This document shows positions 32,318-41,900 of a stretch of DNA of 64,000 bases, in pieces. The translations under genes and the position numbers were made by a program. A model generated the notes under the pieces. That model was not told where the DNA came from and made no database searches. It saw only the letters and a program-made list of their open reading frames with translations. The DNA is taken from positions 62,001-126,000 of the forward strand of contig CAYPWJ010000001.1 of the NCBI GenBank assembly GCA_964414415.1, read 5' to 3'. Within the stretch, counting starts at the first letter, position 1; the number at the start of each line of letters is the position of its first letter. The stretch is from CAZESS01 sp964414415. Lineage in GTDB: Archaea > Thermoplasmatota > E2 > UBA202 > DSCA01.

Positions 32318-34299
32318 TCGTTGGACGGGCAGTCGGGATTGGCGCACCTCGTCCATTTTCCCTTGTATATGGTGGTTACGAGCGGCGCGCCGCATTCGTC
32401 GCATTGTTCGCCGGCGTAGAACACGCGTCCTTTCTGCGGCAGCGGGTAGCTCGTCGTGCAGTCGGGGTAGTTGTCGCAGCCGATGAAGCGCTTGCCGCGC
32501 CGCGACCGGATGCGCATGAGGTTGCCGCCACAGGTGGGGCATTTCCCCATGTAGCGCTGTTTGAACATGGCTTCCTGGATGACCTCGCCGATGACGTCTT
32601 TTCGCTGCTGCAGCTGGCGGAGCGCCTGTTTGAGGAGCCGGCGGGAGTCCTGGACGACTTGCTCGAGTGTCTTGTCGCCCTCGGCGATCTCGTTCATCTC
32701 TTCTTCGAGCTCGGCGGTCATGTCGGGCTTGGTGATCCGCTCGGCGCTCTGCTCCAACGCTTCGATGACGGCGCGGCCGGTCGGTGTCGGCTTCAGCCAT
32801 TTCCCGGTGATGTAGTTCCGGGCGTAGAGCTTGCCGATGATGTTGTGTCTGGTTGACTTGGTGCCGAGGTTGTTTTTTTCCATCATGGCGAGGAGGGAGC
32901 CCTGCCCGTAGCGGCGCGGCGGCTTTGTCTCGTCCCGGTGTTTCGTGATGTCGTCGACGCTGACGACCTCGCCCTCGGTGAGGTGGAGCGGCTGTTCTTT
33001 TTTGTTGTAGTGCGGGTAGATGGCCCGCCAGTTGGCTTCGAGCAGCTCGTATCCCTCCGCCGTAAATGCTTCGCTGGCGATGTCGAGCTCGGCGGTGGAC
33101 ACGGCGGCTACGGCGTCCTCGGTCAGCGTGGCGAGGAACCTGCGGACGATGAGTTCGTAGATGCGCCATTCCTGTTTGTTGAGTTTGTCGCGTGTGGCTG
33201 TGCCGACGGGATGGATCGGCGGGTGGTCTTTGCTGAATTTTTTGCCCCGCGTCGGCTTGTCCCGTCGTTTTTCCCGGGTGAGTTCGACGTCGTCGGAGAA
33301 GACCTTCGTGAGCTTGTCGAGGATGCTCTTGATGGGCAGCCCGGGCGGGTAGACGGTGTTGTCCGTCCTGGGATACGAGATGTAGCCGCGCATGTAGAGC
33401 GACTCCGCGGTCTTCATGGCTGCGCCGGCGGAGAAGCCCAGCCGGGATGCCTGCCGGAGGAACGTCGTGGTGTTGAATGGCGACGGTGGATACTCGCTTT
33501 TTTCTTCGCGCTCGTAGCGTGTGACGGTGCCTGCGTCGGCCTGCGATATTTTTTTGTAGATAGCCGCGGCGTCGTCTTTATCCCAGAATTTGCCGTGTTT
33601 GTGCTCTGCCTTGAAGGAGACGTCGTCGCTGCAGGAGGCGATGAGCCGCCAGTAGGGCGTCGGCGTGAAGGCCTCCCGTTCTTTTTCCCGGTCGACGATC
33701 AACGCCAGGGTGGGCGACTGGACGCGTCCGACGGACAGGAAGTCCTTTCCGAGCTGGTTGGACGCCAGCGAGATGAAGCGGGTGAGCGTGGCGCCCCAGG
33801 CGAGATCGATGATGCGCCGCGCTTCGGCAGATGCCGAGAGGTTACGGTCGAGGCCGCCGGTGTCGTCGAACGCCCCCCGGATTTCGTAGGGCATCAGGGA
33901 GCTGAACGTGGCGCGCTCCACCTGGTGGGTGCCGTTGAGCAGGTCGACGCCTTCGACGCCGATGAGTTCACCCTCGCGGTCGTAGTCGGTGGCGACGATG
34001 ACGCGCTCTGCGTCGTCGGCGAGTTTTTCGAGCGCTGAGGCGATGCGCCGGTTGCTGGTCTTCCGGACGGGTTCGACGTCGACGAGGTCCAGCGGTGAGA
34101 CCTCGCTCCATCGATTGTATTGTTTGGGATAGTCGAGGGAGACGATGTGGCCGCGCAGCCCGATGACCTTCCATGTGCCGTCGTTGAACGTGTAGCAGGG
34201 GACACCGTTTATCCGGCTGCGCGTTGATTCGCCGTCGGACAGGATGTAGGCGATGCGGCTGGCGGCCATGTTTTTCTCGCAGATGACGAGCGTGTTCAT
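32314..34299 (-). CDS. topA: DNA topoisomerase I (type IA)
   Basis: 661 residues. The N-terminal Toprim domain (LVICEKNMAASRIAYIL; ATDYDREGELIG with the DxD-like metal site) is followed by the gate domains with active-site tyrosine in GYISYPRTDNTVYP and TxRHNIIGKLYARNYI-type segments. The C-terminal region has zinc fingers (CPTCGGNLMRIRSRRGKRF, CDECGAP with CANPDCPS). It relaxes negative supercoils. The start overlaps the RecJ-like gene stop by ATGA, so the two genes are coupled, a plausible replication/repair pair. Confidence 0.95.
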   Translation of the reverse strand: MNTLVICEKNMAASRIAYILSDGESTRSRINGVPCYTFNDGTWKVIGLRGHIVSLDYPKQYNRWSEVSPLDLVDVEPVRKTSNRRIASALEKLADDAERVIVATDYDREGELIGVEGVDLLNGTHQVERATFSSLMPYEIRGAFDDTGGLDRNLSASAEARRIIDLAWGATLTRFISLASNQLGKDFLSVGRVQSPTLALIVDREKEREAFTPTPYWRLIASCSDDVSFKAEHKHGKFWDKDDAAAIYKKISQADAGTVTRYEREEKSEYPPSPFNTTTFLRQASRLGFSAGAAMKTAESLYMRGYISYPRTDNTVYPPGLPIKSILDKLTKVFSDDVELTREKRRDKPTRGKKFSKDHPPIHPVGTATRDKLNKQEWRIYELIVRRFLATLTEDAVAAVSTAELDIASEAFTAEGYELLEANWRAIYPHYNKKEQPLHLTEGEVVSVDDITKHRDETKPPRRYGQGSLLAMMEKNNLGTKSTRHNIIGKLYARNYITGKWLKPTPTGRAVIEALEQSAERITKPDMTAELEEEMNEIAEGDKTLEQVVQDSRRLLKQALRQLQQRKDVIGEVIQEAMFKQRYMGKCPTCGGNLMRIRSRRGKRFIGCDNYPDCTTSYPLPQKGRVFYAGEQCDECGAPLVTTIYKGKWTRCANPDCPSND

Positions 34300-35603
34300 T
34301 GTCGTGCTAACACCTCATTGAGTTTTTCAAGAAAAGCGTTTTCCTTCTCCCGGGGGATGGTGGCGCCTGCCGCCACGGGGTGTCCGCCGCCTGTGCCGCC
34401 GACAGCCGTCGCTGCCTCATGCATTCCCTCAGCGAGGTCGAGGCCCCGTGCGACCAGCTGGGGGGTTCCCCTGCTCGATATGTCTATCTGGCCGTCCTGC
34501 GGCGACAGCGCGATGACGGGCCTGTCGGGGGGAAAATGCGGCAGATACTCCATGGAGAGGCCGGCTGCGACGCCCTTCAGCGTGGCGTCCTTGATGTGGA
34601 AGGCAGTGAAATGGCTGTATCGCTCCGGCTCTTCTTTCTCCAGGGTCTTCATCTCCTGGCGGATGCCGTCCCGGTAGCGCTGCTGCAGCTCGCTGGCTGT
34701 CTCTGCCGCATCCTGGCTGCCGAGGCAGAGTGCGACGCCGACGCCGGGACGGTTGCTCCGGGCGCAGGCGTTCATCTTTGACGTCAGATCGGCGAGTGTC
34801 CCGAACCGCTGGCCGACAGCCGTGCTGTAGATGAGCGTGACCTCGGCGGCCTGCTGCTCAAGGAGCTTGACGGCCAGCGCGGACAGCAGCTTTTTGTGTC
34901 CCGTGTCGGAGAGCTCCTGGAAGGGCTGCATCGGGTCTATGTCGAGGTCCTTGAGGAAGCGGATGGCGCCGCCGCCCCGGAAGCCCGTGAAATAGGGATC
35001 GATGGACTGCTCAAGGGCGTCCATGAGCGGCACATCCGGAGGGAACACGGGCTGTTCCTCCATAGAAACGACGTCGCTGTCGACGGCCCGCTGGAGCAAT
35101 TGTTCGTTGAGTCCCTCGAAGCCGCCGACGTGCTGCCGGTCGCCGATGGCGCCCGCCAGGGCGAGCTCCGCCAGGTCGAGGTTGTCGCCGTCGACGGCGA
35201 GCGCGAGCGCCAGGCTGGCGGTGGCGCCGCAGGCCTCCCGGCTGCCGTCCATCCCGTAGCTCCGGACGTTGAGGTTGATGCCCTCGTCGAGGCTCCCGTC
35301 GATGACGTGGTGGTCGGCGAGGATGACCCGGCAGGGCAGCCCGTTGAGCTCCTCCAGGTTGCCGCTGCCGATGTCGCAGAAGACAGCGAGGTCATGCTCG
35401 TCTGTGACCCCGTCAGCGACCCCGCTGCCGGTATGCCGGATGGAGACGTGGTAGCGGAGACCGAGGCGGGTGAGCGTGACCGCCATGACCGCCGCGGCGG
35501 CGATGCCGTCTGCATCGCTGTGAGAGATGACTCTGACCCGGGCGCCCGGCTGCAGGGAGCGTATCAGGTCAGCGGCATGGTCAGCCGCCTGCTCAAAATC
35601 CAT
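34296..35603 (-). CDS. DHH/DHHA1 RecJ-like phosphoesterase
   Basis: 435 residues. Motif I VRVISHSDADGIAAAAVMAV, motif II FCDIGSGN, motif III LADHH and a C-terminal DHHA1 domain ending in GGTGGGHPVAAGATIP mark a RecJ-type DHH enzyme, either a single-strand nuclease or an archaeal RecJ homologue linked to the replisome (GAN family). The start at 35603 was chosen because upstream codons in this frame are shadows of the neighbouring surface-protein gene. It is coupled to topA by a 4-base overlap, which fits a DNA-metabolism role. Nuclease versus oligonucleotide phosphodiesterase activity is not decided. Confidence 0.88.
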   Translation of the reverse strand: MDFEQAADHAADLIRSLQPGARVRVISHSDADGIAAAAVMAVTLTRLGLRYHVSIRHTGSGVADGVTDEHDLAVFCDIGSGNLEELNGLPCRVILADHHVIDGSLDEGINLNVRSYGMDGSREACGATASLALALAVDGDNLDLAELALAGAIGDRQHVGGFEGLNEQLLQRAVDSDVVSMEEQPVFPPDVPLMDALEQSIDPYFTGFRGGGAIRFLKDLDIDPMQPFQELSDTGHKKLLSALAVKLLEQQAAEVTLIYSTAVGQRFGTLADLTSKMNACARSNRPGVGVALCLGSQDAAETASELQQRYRDGIRQEMKTLEKEEPERYSHFTAFHIKDATLKGVAAGLSMEYLPHFPPDRPVIALSPQDGQIDISSRGTPQLVARGLDLAEGMHEAATAVGGTGGGHPVAAGATIPREKENAFLEKLNEVLARQ

Positions 35604-35625
35604 GCCGGATACATCGGCTGCGGTA

Positions 35626-38600
35626 TTAAAATGTTGGGATACGCCCGTGGAGCCAGCGGAGTCCACGTGCGATGACGCCACGGGCGCCGGACAGGAGCAC
35701 CGCGATGCCTGCCACGGCGAGCCAGAAGCCCAGCGCGGGCATCCAGCTCGCCGCCACGCGTGCGCTGCCGATGCCGGGCAACGCCAGGGCGACCCGGCCG
35801 CTGCCCCACAGACTGCCCGTGACGACCGCGGCGGCCATCGACATCCCGACGGTGAAGAGAGCGACGGCCAGCGATGCAGCGAGCAACGCAAGCAGGGGAA
35901 GCCACCGCCACCGCTCCAAATAGAGGAGGTGGAGCACGAGCAGCACGCCGGCGGCAAGCGTGAGCGCCGCGACGACGGTGCCCATCGCGGCGAAGAGCGA
36001 CGGCAGCCCCGCTATGTCACCGCCCATGTAGCCCGTGTCGCTGCCCAGCGTGACCATCTTCGCCGGCAGCAGATAGACGCTCGACGCTACGTCAAGGCCG
36101 TCGCTGCCGCCGTGGAGCTGCCACCACGTGTGCAGCGGAGCGACGAGCAGCAACACCGCAGCGGCAAGATACGCGGCGCGCTGCAGGGTCAGCCGCCGGC
36201 GCAGCAGGTATACCATGGCGCCGGCTGCAGCGATGACGATGACTGTGCCCAGCAGTGGATACAGCGGCTGCTTCGCTGTAACGAGATCGACCGACGTGGC
36301 TGCGGTGACGAAGACGTCGCGCTCCCCGACGACGTCGCCGCCGCTGCGCGCCACTATGTGGTAGCTGCCGGGCGGGAGCTCCGTTGCCTCAATCTGGTGG
36401 CCGTTTCGGGTTATCGCGATGCTGCAGTCCTGCCGCATCCCCCGGCTGTTGCGGCATGCCACCTCGAGCTGGTAGGCGGCGGGAAACGTCACCGTGACGT
36501 GGCTGCCGGGTATCTCGACGTCCCGCTCAAGGGTGAATGACTTGTAGCGGACGCGCAGCGTGTACGACGCGGCTGGCAGCCGCTCGAAACGATAGCAGCC
36601 GTTGCTGCGCTGCTCACCCGTGAGCAACGTGGATGTTACCATTTCGCCGCTTGTCAGGACGGGCTGCAGCTGGACGCCGGGCGGCATCCCCAGCGTGTCG
36701 CGGATGGTGACGTCGAGGCTGTGGAACGCCGCCGTCAGCGCGACGCCGCCGGGGTGCGGCAGCCGTATCTGCTGTTCGTGGAGGACGAAGCCCCGGTGGC
36801 GTGCCTGCAGGGTGTAGGCGGCGGGCATCGGCGCCCGGAGCGCCGCGGTGCCGTCGCTGCCGGTGACGTTTGAGGCAACCGTGGCATCCTGGCTGAGCAG
36901 CCGGATGTCTATGCCTTCGATGCCGTCGCCGTGCTGGTCGCGCATCGCCACCCGGAGGATGCCCTCAAGCCGGCAGATGACCCGGGTCGACATGTCGCCG
37001 GTGAGCTCGATGGCCTTGGTGCCGATGTACCGCCGGCCGTCGAGGCCGCCCTTTACCTTGACGACGTAGAAGCCGGCGGCGACGCGGGGAAACACGGCGG
37101 TTTTGAACAGCGATGCATTGCCGAGGTCGAGGCCCAATGGAGCGCCGACGTCGAGCGGGATGCGGCTTGCCACACCCGAGGATACCATGGTGCCATTCCG
37201 CCAGAGCTCGACCGTCGTCGCGGGCAGCTGCCGGCCGGTGATGAGGGACAATGCGGGTGCGAGCGGCAGCGATGGCGCCAGGTGCGTCGTCACGCTCAGG
37301 CGGTGGCGCTCGCCCGCCTGACCGGTGATGCCGGTGCCGCTGCACAGCCGGCATTCTTTCAGCTGCTCGAACGCCGTGACCTCTCGCTTGACGGCGGTGA
37401 CGCCGTCCTGCTGGGTGGCGTAGAACGCCGATGTAAACGTTGCGGTGAACCCGGCCGGGATCGTCAGGTCGTGGCTGCCGCCTCGCTCGTAGGCGTTCCT
37501 GCCGAGGCTGATGCCGCCGCCGTCGACCTCGAGCCCGGGGACGCTGACTTCCTGCCGGCCGACCGCCCGGACCTGCATGCCGGGCAGGGCGGGAGCAGGC
37601 GACGTGGTGTTGAAGAGCAGTGCGTAGGCGGTGCCGCTGTCGCCGCTGTCGATGGAGACCCAGGCGGGGCTCCCGACGTCGATGTCATCTTGGGTGTCGA
37701 GCAGCCATTTGTAATCCGTCGATTCGGGGTTCTGGTCGAGCCGGTATTCGTGGACGATGTGGTCCTCGGTGTTGACGTGGAGATACGGCGGGATCTCCCC
37801 GAGGTTGAGCCGGTCGATCGACGAGCTCCGCGCCTTGACCGTCAGCAGATACGCGTAGACGCCGTCCTCGTTGGTGAGCCCATCTATCCGGCATCTCTCG
37901 CGGACGTGATGGGTGACTGAGGTCAGCAGTCGTTTTTCGCTGCCGGGGCTGTGGTAGTAGGTGTAGTAGGCCGTGGTCTCGACTTTGCCGCCGCGGCTGC
38001 TGCTCCGGATGCCGACCCGCGTCATCAGCGGGCCGTCGACCATGATTTGCTTGGACAGCAGCTTTTCGTCGGTGCCCCGGTCGCGGCCCTCGTACCAGAA
38101 GAACGCGTAGGAGGCAAGCTGCCCCCAGTTCTGGACCTCGAAGCGCTGCCGGCCGGGCAGCTGCTTGATGACCTTCTGAGCCATGTCGATGCCGAAGAAG
38201 TCACCCCGCTGGCCGACGCCGTAGACGAGGCTGCCGTCGTCGTGGATGCTGTAGTAGTCGAGGTCGATGCTGTAGCCGGGGACAGGCTCATAAAAATAGC
38301 TGCCCTCGGCGACGCTGACGTGGTCTTCGTAGCCGGGCGCTGCTGTCTCGCTACTGTCGTAGGCAAGGGTGTAGTCGCCGGGGCCGCGCAGGAGGAACAC
38401 GAGCTTGCACGCCGATATGTGTGCTGCATCGGTCCGCTCCAGGTCATATATCTGGCATTCCAGCTCCACGCTGCCCGTCCCGTCGTCATACAAAACCCGG
38501 ACTGCATGATTCCGGATGTCGGCGGCCCAGCACGGCTGCCGGAAGCGCACTCTGATGTCGACGGGCTGTCCCGTCATCTCCTCCGTCAGCTCGGGCAGCG

Positions 38601-38724
38601 TGATGTCCTGCCGGTACGGCATGTCCACGGGCTGCCCAGCGGCTGGCTGCACCAGTTCGCCGGGCCAGACCGGGGCGAGCAGGATCATGCTGACGATGAG
38701 GATAAACGCGCCTTTCCGGAGCAC
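35626..38724 (-). CDS. Large surface protein with regulatory-like Ig repeats and C-terminal membrane domain
   Basis: 1032 residues. A signal peptide (GAFILIVSMILLAPVWPG) leads a ~480-residue beta-rich ectodomain. About residues 500-810 contain four short beta-sandwich units of the carboxypeptidase-regulatory type (IEGIDIRLLSQDATVASNVT, AYTLQARHRGFVLHEQQI, SYTLRVRYKSFTLERDVEIP, SYHIVARSGGDVVGERDVFV). The last 200 residues hold about five transmembrane helices. The layout suggests a cell-envelope protein with a pore-like or anchoring membrane part. No family was recognised. It is the last minus-strand gene before the restriction island and is separated from it by an AT-rich, repeat-bearing gap. 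Confidence 0.8.
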   Translation of the reverse strand: MLRKGAFILIVSMILLAPVWPGELVQPAAGQPVDMPYRQDITLPELTEEMTGQPVDIRVRFRQPCWAADIRNHAVRVLYDDGTGSVELECQIYDLERTDAAHISACKLVFLLRGPGDYTLAYDSSETAAPGYEDHVSVAEGSYFYEPVPGYSIDLDYYSIHDDGSLVYGVGQRGDFFGIDMAQKVIKQLPGRQRFEVQNWGQLASYAFFWYEGRDRGTDEKLLSKQIMVDGPLMTRVGIRSSSRGGKVETTAYYTYYHSPGSEKRLLTSVTHHVRERCRIDGLTNEDGVYAYLLTVKARSSSIDRLNLGEIPPYLHVNTEDHIVHEYRLDQNPESTDYKWLLDTQDDIDVGSPAWVSIDSGDSGTAYALLFNTTSPAPALPGMQVRAVGRQEVSVPGLEVDGGGISLGRNAYERGGSHDLTIPAGFTATFTSAFYATQQDGVTAVKREVTAFEQLKECRLCSGTGITGQAGERHRLSVTTHLAPSLPLAPALSLITGRQLPATTVELWRNGTMVSSGVASRIPLDVGAPLGLDLGNASLFKTAVFPRVAAGFYVVKVKGGLDGRRYIGTKAIELTGDMSTRVICRLEGILRVAMRDQHGDGIEGIDIRLLSQDATVASNVTGSDGTAALRAPMPAAYTLQARHRGFVLHEQQIRLPHPGGVALTAAFHSLDVTIRDTLGMPPGVQLQPVLTSGEMVTSTLLTGEQRSNGCYRFERLPAASYTLRVRYKSFTLERDVEIPGSHVTVTFPAAYQLEVACRNSRGMRQDCSIAITRNGHQIEATELPPGSYHIVARSGGDVVGERDVFVTAATSVDLVTAKQPLYPLLGTVIVIAAAGAMVYLLRRRLTLQRAAYLAAAVLLLVAPLHTWWQLHGGSDGLDVASSVYLLPAKMVTLGSDTGYMGGDIAGLPSLFAAMGTVVAALTLAAGVLLVLHLLYLERWRWLPLLALLAASLAVALFTVGMSMAAAVVTGSLWGSGRVALALPGIGSARVAASWMPALGFWLAVAGIAVLLSGARGVIARGLRWLHGRIPTF

Positions 38725-38779
38725 GACCGTTCATCCCCAGGGCGCTATAAGTGCTTTGTGGGATTTTTGTGGAAATAAT

Positions 38780-38958
38780 TTAACGCTACATTTTCACATT
38801 TTTTTTCTGTTTCCGGCAAAATGTAGCGGTAACCATCACAAACGGCAAAAACAGCGATGCTCCTCATGACAGCGCCCCTTTTTCGAGACAAAACACCCCG
38901 ATATTTTTAGTTCTACATTTAACTATAAAAACCATATTTTACTATTTTGTAGCGTTAA
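38780..38958. repeat. Three copies of an 11-bp repeat in AT-rich gap beside the restriction island
   Basis: TTAACGCTACA occurs at 38780-38790. Its inverse TGTAGCGGTAA is at 38822-38832 (one mismatch) and TGTAGCGTTAA at 38948-38958 (perfect). The first two, extended by TTTT/AAAA, form an inverted pair with 11 matched bases (38784-38794 with 38818-38828). A weaker TTCTACATTTAAC lies near 38911. The 271-base gap contains no gene and is much AT-richer than its surroundings. It may be a regulator-binding cluster for the surface protein or a scar of island insertion. Confidence 0.65.
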
Positions 38959-38995
38959 GTACGGAGGGAAGGAAGGCGGCGATTATTCCGGCGCT

Positions 38996-41900
38996 TCAAA
39001 ACCTGTCGAGGAAGGTGTCGATGACGGCGATGTCGTCCTCGCTTTCTATGTTGTAGAGGTCGAACACCGTCTGGTTGAGTTTGTCTTCCAGTTCTGCAAC
39101 TGTCGGCATGTCTCTGAGTTTCCCGATGTCTTGGTCGTGCATCTCTAAAATCTGCTGTACCAACTCATTGTTCACTGGCACTCGGATGATTATCTCTTCT
39201 TCCTTCGACAGTTTTTTCCCGTTGAGCGTCCGGGCAATGTATTCATATTTTTCGTCCGTGTTGATACGGTAGTCGTCGATGTAGTCGTCTTTTCCCAGCT
39301 TTATTTTCTTTCCTTCATCGAGGCCGGTCTGGATGGATATGGATGCCTCGCGGTAATAACGCTTTGTTGTATGCCGTATCTCGAAGAATTCGTCCACTAC
39401 ATCTTTTTTCCGTAGCGCTGAGAAGTACGGTGTGGGAAACATGTCGATTTTGCGTTTCAACTCCTCGATGCCGACTATCTGTTCTGCCACTTCTTTAATC
39501 TCTTCTAGGAAATCGAGTTCCCCATCTTTTTCTGCTGTTTTGATTGGCAGGAGCTTGATATAGGCGTCTGCGTAGGAATACGACTTCCCCGCATAGATGG
39601 TGCTTATGTGCTTTAGATAAAAGTCTAGCAAACTCGAATTCAACAGGCCAGTTAAGTAAAATGGAAATTGCTTCTCAGATTTTAGCAGAATCCCATAAAT
39701 TCCTCCGCCCTTTCCTCCGCCCTGAAACACATACTTTGCCTCATTGTCGTAGCAGTAATCACCTTCCTGAGAATTGAGTTGAACAAGTATTTTCTTTTTG
39801 TCATATTTGTCCTTGCTTCGGGGGTACCCCATCCCGTACCATTTATGCTCTTGGTTTTTCCCTCTCCTGAATTTGCCGCCCTCGCGGCTTCTCAAATCAT
39901 CTTCTATGCTCTCAAGATAACTCCACCCCTTCGGATACAAGTCCTCGATATAGGTGTCGCCGTAGTCAAACTTGCCCTCATATTCCTTGGATGGAATCAG
40001 CTTGTATTTCTCCTCGCCGTCGATTACATACTGTTGATAGGGGAAGAGCACATACCACCCCTTCCAGTCAATACGCCAGCGTTCGACATCCTTGCCGAAA
40101 AGAAAAGGCCGTACCAGCCCTTTCTCCACCTCAACGGGGTCGCCACCGCCCTTTGGCCGGGCGACAATAGTGTCTTCCCTCTCTTCTATCAGTTGTAGCA
40201 CATAGAAGTCATCTTTGCTAGTTGAAACCCCTTGAAATCCTCCGCTTTTAGTTTTGGTGAAATCCTGTAAAAGACTGCATCCCTCTTCTATCTGGCTGAA
40301 AACCTTCCATTCATTTGGGGGCATCAGGTACCAGCCCTGGGCGCGGAGGTTGTCGTACGGGAAATAAAACGCATCCGAGAAGTCGCCGACGACGTGGCTG
40401 TCCCCGTTTTCCAATTGTTCAAAGCAATGTTCGACATCTGCTAGCAGCTCTTCCCCATCATCACTGTCCCTGAATACACGTGCAACCGGAAAGCGGTGCT
40501 GCCGTCGTGGTCCCTTCGAAAACACGAAAATCGCCGGGTAATTCAAGGCGTCCTCGAACACGCGGCTGTCCTTCATGTCCAGCAGCTTGTCTATCTGCGC
40601 CTGCTCGGGCAGCCCGGCACGCATCGGCTTGCCATAGTTGGTGAGCAAAAACCGGTTCGAGACGATGTAGCTCAGTTTCCCCGCATGGCCGCCCTTTATC
40701 CACTTCAATCCTCGCTCGATAAACGGAACAAAGATGTCATAGTTACCCTTTGCCCAGTCATAGCAGCCCGACCATCTATTCTTCTGTTTCTCCGGTATAT
40801 CCTGAATCCGAACGTAGGGAGGATTACCAACCACGAAGTCGTAGTCAACAAAGTTTTTCAACAACGCTGCCAGCAGCACATCCTCAATCGACTTCACCAG
40901 CCGTCCGTCCTCAAAGTCACTTTTCAGAAGTTTTATCTTCTCCAACAGGTCATAGGCGTAGTCCTCGAAAAACTCGGCCAGCAGGCTCCATTTCTTGTCC
41001 ACGAGGTAATGACGCAGGTTTCTTTCAAGTCGGTCAAGGTTCACCGACTCTCGCTCCTCAACTGCGTCACGTTTCACAGTGTCAAATACCGCCTGCAGCG
41101 CACCGAAGTATTCCTCTGTCCGCTGGATATCTGTATGTTCACGGACGGTTATGATGTCAGGGATACGGAAGTCATCTTCGAAAAACGTTCCCTCGTCGCC
41201 CTGCACCGGCAGTTCGATGGACATGGTAAACGTCTTCCCGACGCCAAAGTCAGTTATCTTCATCCGCCCGCTCTGCTGTTCCATCGCTAGGGAATCCGTC
41301 CGAAAGATCGGCAGCCGCTTTAACACAAAGCCCGGGTCTTCTTCCTTCGCCTTCCGATAGGTTGGGAGCAACGCGAGCGTGAACTGCACCTGCGCCATGA
41401 TGGTGGCAAACGGGTGGATGTCAAAGCCGACGATGTGATACCGGTTGCATAGCTCGTCAAGCACCTTCCCCCATCCATGCTGTTCTGCCTTACGCTTTGC
41501 ACCGTCCAGATACCGTTTCAACGCCTCGACGAGAAACGTACCTGAGCCGCAGGCGGGATCCAGCAGCCGTCTGTCGACCGTCTGCTCGCCGGTGTAGCCG
41601 ACGGAATCCAAGATATAGTCAACTACTTCCATCGGTGTATAGAATTCACCGAGCGCCTTCCTCGTCTCAGTATCGAAATAACGCTGGTAGAGGATACCCA
41701 GCGGGTCGCCCTCGACGCGCGAGAAATCAAACTTGTAGATGGCGAGCAGCAGCTTCGCAACGTTTTTTCCAAATGTCGACATCTGCAGAGTGGTATCGCT
41801 AAAGAACTGCTGGTAGCTACGCCGGTCAAATTCCTCTGTCCACCAGTAAAAAATATCCTCCTCGAACACAGACGCAATGAGCTTCTCTTGCATATCTCTG

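Noticed and set aside
38725..38995. CRISPR-like or integrase attachment array
   Set aside because: Only three short copies in mixed orientation without regular spacers, and no integrase, tRNA or cas gene is adjacent.
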